Source: Saksenaea vasiformis B4078 | Taxonomy: Eukaryota; Mucoromycota; Mucoromycetes; Mucorales; Saksenaeaceae | Reading direction: 5' to 3' | Length of the DNA: 28,515 nt | Assembly: GCA_000697055.1 (NCBI GenBank) | Contig: JNDT01001181.1 | Location: 1 to 28,515, forward strand | Shown here: piece by piece, positions 9,860 to 19,287 of the stretch | How positions within the stretch are numbered: the stretch's first letter is position 1 | Layout: each line of letters opens with the position of its first letter | The notes under the pieces: generated by a model | What the model was told of the DNA's origin: nothing | What the model saw: the letters and a program-made list of their open reading frames with translations, nothing else | The model's database searches: none | Made by a program: the position numbers and the translations under genes

Positions 9860-10826
9860 ATAACGATAAATTAAGAGCCAAAAACTGTACATGTAAAGGA
9901 GGGAATCAGTTGTATATATATATATATGAAAGTTGTTGCATGGGATGAGTCTCGAAAAGTCTAAAAATAAAAACGAGGCATAGTTTTTTCCTCAATACCC
10001 GTGTGTAATTAGTAGAAAGCGTCTGTCACTTCATTTTGATAGTTGGTAATACTGGATACTAAGAAACACTAGTTCAGCACATCTTTGTGTGACAGATGGT
10101 CAAAGCGCAGAAGATTATCGATGGTTTCGTATTGTATTACTACTGAGACTAATCCAATCTAGCCTTGACACAACTTTCGTAGTATTTAATGCATAACTCA
10201 TTTTCATCAATTAATCCAAGTTATTTTGTGTTGATGCTGCTGGCCGTTTCCTGTCAAATATGAAGTTTTTGTGGAAGCACGAAGCATATGACGAGGACGA
10301 TTTCCAATCACCCTGGACCCATAATTGGAGTCAGTAGAGCCATAGCATTTTCGAGATCTTCTGTTGCAACAGCAGCCGCTTTACCCAGGAGCTGGCATTC
10401 AGTAACTCTCCCCAACAAACTTTCGGTGGAGCCTTTGTCACAATGCGATCAATTATGACTTTCGGCTTTAATTTTTTGTGACGCTCAATGTCTTCAGAGC
10501 CTTTATAAAGATTAAGAAGTGTCATGAACGAAGAGCTGCAGATACGAGGCAGTAGCCCTATTACTTGAGAAAGAAAAGGAGTGTTACCTTTAACTTGGCG
10601 AGATAATGCAGTTCAGAACCAATCTGTAGGATAGTGTTGGTAAGCTTTGTAAACAATAGACGCATCAAACGTTAGAAGCAAGTGAACGTAATGCGACCAC
10701 CGTTTAACCATGTAAATGTCTAAATCGAAATCGTGTCAGTTACGTAATGAACACCGCGGAGAGTATAGGTAAACGCTACTGGCATTAGTGATATATCAGC
10801 AGTCCATAATCTCGCAGAAATACTGG
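9860..10826. other. Gene-poor spacer left of the inverted-repeat element
   Basis: About 970 bp with no supportable gene. A TA run lies at 9913-9927. A 64-residue minus-strand open frame (10331-10525) has biased, protein-like composition and is listed separately. The rest shows nothing I recognise. Confidence 0.4.
10331..10525 (-). pseudogene. Possible retroelement gag-like remnant
   Basis: A 64-residue minus-strand reading frame. The central part, KPKVIIDRIVTKAPPKV followed by CWGELLNASSWVKRLL, loosely resembles the segment before the protease in fungal Ty3/Gypsy gag proteins, where a Leu-rich block follows a P-x-x-V stretch. A shifted frame downstream also reads plausibly (GKAAAVATEDLENAMALL, ending near 10313), which would fit a frameshifted relic. 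There are no zinc knuckle, LTR or protease motifs. This is a weak call; chance is a real alternative. Confidence 0.2.
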
Positions 10827-10915
10827 ATTTTGAATACACATTGCGTCATCTAAATACTACTTTTGATGGACGCAAAATTTATATAGATTAGCGTAAAGAT
10901 TTGTTCAATGAACAG
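10827..10915 (+). repeat. Left inverted-repeat arm
   Basis: An arm of about 89 bp starting ATTTTGAATACACATTGCGT. It contains the nested TTGCGTCATC ... GATGGACGCAA palindrome and ends near GTTCAATGAACAG. It pairs with 11873-11962. Confidence 0.75.
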
Positions 10916-11872
10916 GAGCATCACTTCTACTGTGGTCTGATCACTGTAGCAATAGCGCTTGAACGAAAAGATTAGAATGCTTGTACATATGATATCCATG
11001 CATAACCAACTACAATCTTCCTATTTTCTTTGTCAAAATGAACAAACTTTGCTGCGGTATGAACTTTCTTGTAGCACAAGCTTCTGCGTTACTGCTCAAC
11101 GACATCACCTCTTCACGCTGATTGCTCTTCTTGTCATTAACAGTCAATGCCTTCTCTAAAGAAAGTGCCATTTACGCGTATCTCGTGTACTTAGGTTATA
11201 TAGGATTATCTGCACAACGCTCATCTCTCTCCTTTAAGTGCGTTCCTTTTAGGAGAATCGCTAAGCACAGAAGCAGCCCTTCAAAGTGAAGATTTTCAAG
11301 TACTTTTCCTCTTTCTAGTAATTTGGTTGTCACCTTACGAGGACAGTCGAGACGATAAAGTACACAAGATATGGAACCGAGAGTTCCTGAATTTCTATTT
11401 TGTGGTATATCTAGGGCATGTGAAGCAATATCTGTTATTTCCGTGGCGTTCCAAGCATTGCGCTTACTGGCGCGTCATCTTCATCGGTAATATTAGAAAT
11501 TTGTGGAACACTACGCTAACCAGGACAACTTACACACATGGCCAAATTTACACGATTCTTCGCTTTTTATAGGCCGCATCGTGTTAGATGGCCATCACAG
11601 TGCGGGATCGTGTGATGATGCACACTATAACTTTCTCTTTACTGACACAGCCTTTGTTCCGCTTCTATTTCATTTGATCTGGATAATCCTAGTTTATTGT
11701 ACGCTTCTCAAGCGACTTAAACGCGGTGTAAAAGAAAGAAATAAAAATGTCGTTACGAGCTAGAGTTAACCTTGCAGCGGCGATACCACGAATTGTAAAA
11801 CATTTTTTATCTATTATTCCAATCACCATAATTGACGGGTAATGTGCATGAGTTGGTTACTCTCTAAACCTA

Positions 11873-11962
11873 CTGTTTATTGAACATTTTTATACGCTAA
11901 TTTATATAAATTTTGCGTCCATGAAAAGTAGTATTTAGATGACGCAAATGTGTATTTAAAAT
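11873..11962 (-). repeat. Right inverted-repeat arm
   Basis: An arm of about 90 bp. Read on the minus strand it starts ATTTTAAATACACATTTGCG and follows the left arm with few differences, ending GTTCAATAAACAG. Confidence 0.75.
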
Positions 11963-12096
11963 TCTCTATTTTGAAATTTCTTTTTCCATTTCAGCCATGT
12001 GATCCAAAATAGAAGCGTGCGCGACTGCAAGACCCAGTCTTCAATTTTTTTTTTTCTCGGTTCTCGACCCCTTACCTCCCACTTAATTCGTATACC

Positions 12097-12920
12097 ATGT
12101 CCAAAGTTCTGCGCAAGAAGCTTGTAATTGTTGGTGACGGTGCTTGTGGCAAGACTTCTTTGCTTACTGTCTTTGCTCACGGGGAATTCCCATCGGTTCG
12201 ATTAAAAAAAAAGAAAAAAAAATAGCGTGTTGCTCACGGTACTTGTGGATAGGGTCACGTTCCTACTGTCTTCGACAGCTTTGTCAAAGACTTTGAAGTT
12301 GATGGCCAGCATATAGAATTAGCACTATGGGATACTGCTGGTAAATACCTGGAGTCTATAAGCAGTAGATGAGGTTTAACTTTTTCACTTTTTCTAGGCC
12401 AAGAGGATTATGATCGACTGCGCCCATTATCATACCCTGACTCAGATGTCATTTTGATTTCATTTGCAGTTGATCTTCCAGATTCCTTAGACAACATCAC
12501 AGAAAAGGTATACATATTTATTATTGACTTTTGATATCTAACTAATTTTTTTTTCTTTTTAGTGGCTACCTGAGGTCAAGAAGCATTGTCCGCAGGCCCC
12601 TTTTCTGCTAGTAGCATGTAAAAAGGATTTACGAGATGATCCACGTACTATCGAGGAGTTACAAAAAGTGAACTCAATGCCTGTCAGTTACGAAGAGGTA
12701 TGAAGGAAAAACGTGTCGGTTCATGGTTGGTTAGATGCTAATCTCTATATAAAAAAAGGCTGCCCAAGTGGCTCGTTCAATCAAAGCATACAAATACGTT
12801 GAATGTTCATCCAAGTCCGGTGACGGTGTACAGGATGTTTTTATTCACGCCGTAAAAGCGACTACTGAGACCCCTGGAGGAAAGAAGAAAAAGAACAACG
12901 AAAAGTGTGTGCTAATGTAG
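12097..12920 (+). CDS. Rho-family small GTPase (Rho1/RhoA class, divergent)
   Basis: Predicted 197-aa membrane-attached GTPase of the Rho family, acting in polarity, actin or wall signalling. Exons: 12097-12195, 12253-12340, 12398-12507, 12563-12697, 12759-12920. G1 is [10 protein letters not shown]3 is [21 protein letters not shown]4 is CKKDL (in place of TKxD/NKxD), G5 is SSKSG. The Rho insert region ([18 protein letters not shown]) is present. The tail [12 protein letters not shown] is a polybasic stretch plus a CAAX box for prenylation. Switch I reads [11 protein letters not shown], where Rho1 has VYVPTVFENYV, so the effector loop is altered; this looks like a divergent paralogue. The first intron (12196-12252) has a weak donor (GTTCGA) and an A-rich body, but removing it gives the correct length for switch I. 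Confidence 0.92.
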
Positions 12921-14282
12921 TTATCTCCTTCCCAACCCCTCTGTCCCCCTGTTTTCCCTTCACTTTCTTGTTTTTACTGCATATATAAGAATCCTTTCTA
13001 CCTGCTTTTAAAGATGCGTGGTACTGTATTGGTGTTGCTTATGATTGTTCAATCTTGAGAAGATTAGGTCTATCTTCTCTTTTTTTTGTTACACAGGTTA
13101 ATGTCATGTGTGACAAAATTTCTTGCACGCGGCCCGATTTTTCCATTTTTGACCCGCACCACAATGGAATAATCAGTAAGGCGGATCGAGAAAGATGTAC
13201 ATTGAATCAGAATGTAATACTGTTTATTGAACGGATTTTTGCCGCTACTCTCATGTACATTTTACGTCCATCAAGAGCCAGGTCTGCGCTAAGGAAGGGA
13301 TGAAATATGCGGTTATCAGTATATAAATTGGCGATAAAAATAATGTTCTACTTACATCAAACTTGGTTTCCAGATGGACGCAAAATTTATTCGAGCAGCA
13401 TAAAAATTTATTCACGGTTAGTAAATGGAAGATACTCTGATGTCATTTCACTTATCCCCCGAAGGGTATTCCCGTATAATTATGGGAGCCGGCGCAGCAC
13501 CTTGAACCGGTGGGCCCGGTGGAAATAGTAAATGGCCATGCGGCCAAGTGGTTTGCAGCACTACAGAGGACTTGGACGACGCAGCACCTGGTAAGGACTT
13601 GAAGGATGTAAGCATGAGTGACAACTGTGCATACAAATGAATATCATGTCCCTTACCGAATGTGACAAGAGGGAGCTCACTCAGCCAAGGTGGTTCGAAC
13701 AGAGGTCTTGTAGGCTAAAATATAAGCATGGAGAATGAATGATCCTGTATACATTTTGAAGAATTGACATCTTTACTGGGATGTTTTTGGAAAGAACAGA
13801 GCCAAAGAAAAAAAGAAAAAGGACATTCATGCGTCCCTTTAAATACGGATCATTTTGGGTGGAACATGTCCTTGTCGTGAGACATCTTTACTGTTTCCGA
13901 TGGGATCCTGGGAATCCATCACTGGAGTACCCACAATGCAAGACTCTGGTTATCCAGGTGCGAACTATTCCTTGGATTAACGCAAAACGGCTTACTTCTC
14001 AGCGCAAAGACGCATCACTTTCCAATGCGAAAATTATTCGGCTTGAGCGTCTCATAGTATTTATCTGACGCAAACGTTGATTCCAAATCCAGTAAATTCT
14101 CGAGAAAACACACTCGCAGATCTAAGTCTCCGAATCACTCTTAGCATAGACTATGAGGTACCATTTGTAGACTAACTAAAAGCGATTTCTCTGACTTGAA
14201 ACGACGACGATTTAGCCATTAGTACGTGTAATACATGCCTAGATACTACTATCGTCTTTTGATTATTTACGGTATGTATTTG
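12921..14282. other. Gene-poor island with decayed repeat copies
   Basis: About 1.36 kb between the Rho gene and the MYSM1-like gene. It holds fragments resembling the arms of the 10827-11962 element (13219-13285, 13373-13390, 14047-14075) and open frames at 13448-13636 (-) and 13781-14068 (+) that match nothing I recognise. Confidence 0.45.
13373..14075. mobile_element. Decayed relative of the TTGCGTCA inverted-repeat family
   Basis: GATGGACGCAAAATTTAT at 13373-13390 is identical over 18 nt to 10865-10882 in the left arm of the intact element. At 14047-14075 the sequence GCGTC, CATAGTATTTA, CTGACGCAAA follows the order of its right arm. The outer TTGCGTC of the left end is missing, and the interior shows no similarity I can see. 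A further right-arm-like stretch (TGTTTATTGAAC ... ACGTCCAT, 13221-13270) lies just to the left, so more than one copy may have decayed here. Confidence 0.4.
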
Positions 14283-17200
14283 CTATATTACAGGAGTAGT
14301 GGTTGCTATTGTTTGTTCTTTGTCTGTTTCGTTCTTTAACTCGTTTACCGCTGGCGCTGGCGCTGTCGTTACCGTTGCCGCTGCCGCCGCCGTTGTCACT
14401 TTGTCGACAAATTTCTGCAGCATCATATCACGGACTTTGTCTAGAAAGCTTGTTGTACATTCCTGTACTAGAAAGAGATTGGCACGCAAAGAGTCGAGTA
14501 GCTTGTCAAGACGCGTCTGTCGACGAAACTGGCACATCATATCAACTTTACTATGGCAACATGTAAGAAACAAGGATGTTTTCAGTGTTATAAACCTACT
14601 GCTCATAGTTTTTGTATTCTTCTACAAGTTCCTCCATTTGTTTCATGACTTCAGGCGAGACCTGCTCGCTTTGTCGCACCAATCGTCGGCATGCATAAGG
14701 TAAACCTAATCATACACAGATCATTAGTCACCACCTTCTTGGTGCGTTTCGTTATAAGAGAAACGTACGAAAAGAGTGCGCCTCGTTCCATCGATTACTG
14801 ATGTGAAGATATTGCATGACTGAATGATCGCTAACAATCTCTTCATCATAGGGTGTCACAATCATACCGATAAATGGTTCATCGCCGGTCTTCTCATTCC
14901 GGAATAACGTCTAGATTCATCATGGTGAGTTATGATTTTCACACGATTGAAAGTAGCATACCTGGTAAGACGTTTGATTCTCAATATCGCGAATACTTGG
15001 ATGCGGCTCAAACGTGGGATGTGAATGATACCATCCAACAACATTAAAACCTCTCTCAGCAAACTCCACTCTGGCTTTCATCTCAGATGCAGGATCCATC
15101 TCACACTGCAACAACATAAGTACACACCTCTCATCAGCAAAAAGACAGAATTAGGTTACCTGAATACCAGTACTTGTACTGCGGCACGGAAATACGCATG
15201 CAACCTTCAAGACCTTTGTGCCATCCTCGTCTACAAAGTTCCCGCCTAGTAGACCAATGATCTCTGTGTGTGCGAGATGAGAGTGAAAATCGATCACAAG
15301 CTAGCATTTTTGGATCAGTAATCATCGAAGAAAGCAAACAAGAGATATGGCTTACCAAGGCGTCGCTTGATATCTCGACCACAAATGGGGAGGGATAAGT
15401 ATCATCGTAGTGTTCTAATGGTACGAGTCTGAAAGGATCATAGCCACGTCCAAAATCATCACCACCGTAATAATGATGCGGTCGTTTAATGACACGCTTT
15501 GGCCGAGACGTCCGCTCTGTCGGAGCATTAGTATGCCGCAACTTGCTCCTTTCCACTTTCTATTACCTATTACTTGCTCGACTCCATGTTCAATGACACG
15601 TCCTTCTAGTTCTTTCGGATCGACCCTTTGACATTACCCGTGTTACCATCGTCCGTGCCACCACAAGATATACTTACCATTCGCCCATGCCGTTTCGAAC
15701 CTTCCTTTTCCGCGGCCTGCAGAGGTGTTAAAGAAAGGATGTGTTTAGCACGCTGCTTACCCATCATATCCGATAACCATGTCCGCAGCTGCAAATATAC
15801 TTGGATCATCATCTTCGTAGACCTCCGTAGCCACCCTTTTCGGCGGACGTGGAGCATTAGTAATACAATCTACATTAATCGCTTTGATGTTCTCCAGGTA
15901 TGTATGTACACGTCCAATAGCGTTGACATCGCCGCAATCCTTCAGTCCTTTTCTTGCACTCGTTTTAGTCAGATAGCGAGGCCGGCACGCATTCCAACAA
16001 TCCAGTATATGATTCCGGATCTTCAGATAGCGATCGGGTGTCTTGGACTGCTTGTTGTTAAACCATTCTGAATTTTCACGTTTTTCTTCCTCTGATATTA
16101 TGTATCTGTCGAATTTCTAAATAGTCCATTTTTCAATGAGGAGATTGAAGTCTTACAGCTGTTATCCAACTTACTTGACCACTAGCAGCCTCGATAACTG
16201 CCATAGTCGTAGTTATGCTATTGGTTGCTGTTCCTTTTTCAGGTGATGGTTTCATGGGTATCTCAGAATCATGTGTATGAGTAACGTGTTTTTCCTCTAA
16301 TTCTTTGTTATTATCTTCCATAAGTGTCTCAGTTCCTGGCGATGATTCATTCTCTGTTTTCGTTTCCGTGGCAGGCTGGTCTATGTGGTTCAGTGTAGAA
16401 GACAAGGCTGGTTCATCTGGTGGGGAACAGATCGGCTTATCTTCGCCATTTTCGTTTTGCTTTTCTTCTTCCGAGTTTTCTACAGGTGATTTTTCTGACT
16501 GCATCCCATTGTTTGCTTCCAACTTCACTTCTGCCTCTATTTCTCCAGGATCCATTGAATCGCTATTAGTCGACGACTTCTCCACCATGATAGTGCCTAT
16601 ATCTTGCATATCATCGTCCTCTACTGATATCATTTCATCGTCCTCACTGTTGTCATTCTCAGAAGATATTGTGGGCTTGTTTTCTGCCTCCGCTGTTTCT
16701 TTTGGTGGTGATTTGGTAGCCTCGGCAAGCTGCAACTAAATAACAATCAGATCGCACTGACATACATAAAGATCCCTCTTTCGTCCTCACCCTATCTGAA
16801 AGCATCCAATGCCTCGCATGATTTTTGCACTGTAACGGATTTCGAGTTCCGAGGTGCTCTGAGATAGCTTTCCAATTCCCATAACCATGCTTTTCCTAAG
16901 TGACCGTATAAGATATTTACAGTCTTTTGAAAAAAAGGAACTCACTAGTGCTTCTCGAAGACGCTGATCTTCTTCCGCTGTCCATCGCGTTTTGTGGGAA
17001 GGAAGTGCTGCAGATGATATAGAACCTATTAGCGAAGGTAGGTTGTTCAGTACCTCCTCTTTTATCACTTGGTTCAGTTACCATCAACTTTTTTCTGTGA
17101 TTTTTTGGGAGAAGAGGATGCATCGTCATTATCCGCCGTCTGATTTGCATGTGTTTTGTGCTTTTTCGTTCCTGGCCTCTTTAACCCGTCTTTACTCTTC

Positions 17201-17612
17201 TGCTTTCGCTTTACATCGCTTTGGGTGGACATGGACGACAGCGTGTCTACACCATAATAATACTGTTCCTCAGCCAGCATTTGTTCAATCAATGCTCTAG
17301 AATCGTCGTCCACACCACGAAACATATCCTGTGCCGAACGTGATTAGTTTCCTGTAACCGATAGCAGGTTCATTTTATTTACTTGATTCGGCTCCCAATC
17401 GTGGTCAGGTGCCGTAGATGTCGTAGGCGATTTTATCACCGGTACAGACCTATACAGTGGCATGACCTGTATTAGTGATGAAACGATCGCGAATAAGCAA
17501 ACTGATAATAAGTTTACATTGATGAGGTATCTACTGAAGCTTTCTCCGGTACAGGAGGACTTCGTACAGGATCTTCTTCACCGATATCGATGAACTCTTC
17601 GTTATCCTCCAT
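14283..17612 (-). CDS. MYSM1-like histone H2A deubiquitinase (Myb/SANT-SWIRM-MPN+)
   Basis: Predicted nuclear JAMM-type metalloprotease removing ubiquitin from histone H2A; 848 aa in 15 exons (minus strand): 17518-17612, 17383-17449, 17082-17328, 16946-17007, 16791-16895, 16175-16729, 15761-16116, 15678-15716, 15567-15625, 15356-15516, 15160-15300, 14962-15105, 14769-14910, 14600-14705, 14283-14550. Domains: acidic N-terminus; Myb/SANT (about 140-190, [15 protein letters not shown] ... [10 protein letters not shown]); acidic Ser/Glu-rich linker (193-377); SWIRM (about 385-470, [38 protein letters not shown]); [16 protein letters not shown]; then MPN+ (about 575-720) with Glu595 in [10 protein letters not shown] and the JAMM motif H656-S-H658-P ... 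S666-x-x-D669. All zinc ligands and the catalytic Glu are present. Architecture and length match animal MYSM1 (828 aa in human). Intron 9 has tandem donor and acceptor sites; exon 1-2 joining is least certain. Confidence 0.92.
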
Positions 17613-17893
17613 GACGTTTGATCAAAAGTAAATCTTTCTCGGAGATGTCAGATTGCCAAAAGCCGAAATGGTAATGATTCGGGGCACTCCCACTGAGCTC
17701 CGCGCACACCATCACGTGAAGTGACTTAAAAACTTTCGAAAGGCGTAAAGCAGGTACAATATCTTTTTATCATTGACAAGGAAGATGACAAACGCGGAAA
17801 AAATGGTTAAACATGTGTAGAAGCGGTAGTTGCAAAATGATGCTATGTAGATAACCAGGAAGGAAAAAAAAAATATGAACAAGTAATGGCTTT
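17613..17893. other. Spacer upstream of MYSM1-like gene
   Basis: A 281-bp spacer between two genes on the same strand. It serves as the promoter of the MYSM1-like gene and the 3' region of the dehydratase gene. No further feature is seen. Confidence 0.4.
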
Positions 17894-19287
17894 CTAGTTG
17901 TAGGTGTCGTTCTTTAAAGATCTACAAAAAAAATGAAGGTTAGACCAAATATGGGAAAGACCACCAAGATCAATAAATCAACTTACCCTTCGATATCCGA
18001 AACGACCATCTCAGTGACCAATTCATCGTAGGTTACCTTACGCTTCCAGCCCAACTTCTCGTGTGCCTTGGAAGGATCGCCCAACAAAAGATCAACTTCT
18101 GCGGGACGGAAGTACTTGGCATCGATACGCACGCGGACCTTGCCAGTCTCCGCGTCCTTACCGACCTCGTTGACACCTTCACCTTCCCATACAATCTTGC
18201 GACCAGTCACTGCAAAGGCCTTTTCGACATAGCTACGGACAGTGTGCGTCTCACCAGTGGCCAGAACGAAATCATCAGGTGTGTCTTGTTGAAGCATCAA
18301 CCACATACCCTCGACATAGTCGCGAGCATGACCCCAATCACGCTTTGCGTCGATGTTACCGAGATAGAGGCATTCTTGACGACCCAAGTGGATATCTGCG
18401 ACAGCACGCGAAATCTTGCGGGTCACAAAGGTGCGACCACGGCGAGGAGATTCGTGGTTGAACAGGATACCGTTACAGGCATACATATTGTAAGATTCAC
18501 GGTAGTTGACGACGATCCAGTAACCATAAAGCTTGGCAACACCATAGGGCGAGCGGGGATAGAATGGAGTGGTTTCCTTCTGGGGAGTCTCGACCACCTT
18601 ACCATAAAGTTCGGAAGTGGACGCTTGATAAAAGCGAACACGGTCCGTCAAACCACAGGTTCGGATAGCATCAAGAAGACGCAGAGTACCCAAAGCATCG
18701 ACATCACCGGTATATTCGGACATATCAAAGGACACCTTGACGTGCGACTGGGCAGCCAAGTTGTATACTTCTGTAGGTTGGACTTGAGAAATAATGTGTA
18801 CCAGACACGTGGAGTCCGTCAGATCACCATAGTGGAGGAAAAATTTGACACCTAAACAGAAATATCATTCAGCAAACCCCACTCTTGCGCACCTATTATC
18901 TTCCTTTTTTTCCCCCTCTTTTTACCTTGTTCATGGGAGTCCTTGTAGATATGCTCGATACGGCCAGTGTTGAAGGAAGATGAACGGCGAATGATACCGT
19001 GGACTTCATAGCCCTTCTTCAACAGGAACTCGGTGAGGTAGGAGCCATCCTGACCAGTGACACCTAGCGGACGGAAGATATGGTATTAGTACCCCAGACT
19101 TACTGATCTCGAAAACGAGTCATCACTGAACGTGCTATATTGTCCAAAAGACAACGACGCGCGTACAAGATGATCATCATCATTAATGCTTACCAGTGAT
19201 GAGGGCCACCTTACGGGAACGGTACTCTTCCAAGGACATGGCCGAGGAAGTTGCAATGTGGACAGGAGCGAGCACGTTTTCAGACAT
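17894..19287 (-). CDS. gmd: GDP-mannose 4,6-dehydratase
   Basis: Cytosolic NADP-dependent short-chain dehydrogenase/reductase making GDP-4-keto-6-deoxymannose, the first step to GDP-L-fucose. Predicted 374 aa (human enzyme 372). Exons (minus strand): 19194-19287, 18926-19063, 17987-18851, 17894-17921. The Rossmann signature is [16 protein letters not shown], followed by [22 protein letters not shown] and [18 protein letters not shown]. Catalytic residues lie in ASTSELYG and [12 protein letters not shown] (YxxxK). Also visible are [32 protein letters not shown] and [15 protein letters not shown]. The final 28-nt exon (SLKNDTYN) is supported by a GTAAGT donor and a TTTTTTGTAG acceptor. If that intron is retained, translation stops one codon into it and only the tail changes. 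Fucose is a known component of Mucorales wall polymers, which fits the organism. Confidence 0.95.

Larger units (their letters stand above)
10827..11962. mobile_element. 1.1-kb inverted-repeat (TIR) element, non-autonomous
   Basis: The left arm (10827-10915) and the reverse complement of the right arm (11873-11962) align over about 90 bp with roughly ten mismatches and one single-base gap. Each arm carries a nested inverted repeat: TTGCGTCATC at 10841-10850 and GATGGACGCAA at 10865-10875 on the left, mirrored at 11912-11949 on the right. The interior (about 957 bp) has only short overlapping open frames (10959-11159, 11327-11572, 11503-11763) with no transposase motif, so the element is probably a non-autonomous DNA transposon or foldback element. 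I found no convincing target-site duplication. It lies between the microprotein and Rho genes. Confidence 0.7.

Noticed and set aside
13535..13705. tRNA-like pieces (CGGCCAAGTGG and GGTTCGAAC)
   Set aside because: A-box-like and B-box-like pieces are about 150 nt apart, and no cloverleaf can be formed.
13781..14068. 95-codon plus-strand frame MFLERTEPKKKRKR...
   Set aside because: Basic and low complexity at the start, runs into the repeat end at 14047, and matches no family I know.
15628..16071. 147-codon plus-strand frame
   Set aside because: Antisense of the SWIRM exon of the MYSM1-like gene.
16305..16739. 144-codon plus-strand Ser-rich frame
   Set aside because: Antisense of the acidic linker exon of the MYSM1-like gene; Ser/Glu codons mirror each other.
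18061..18855. 264-codon plus-strand frame opposite the dehydratase
   Set aside because: It is the antisense shadow of exon 3 of the dehydratase, whose motifs are unambiguous on the minus strand.
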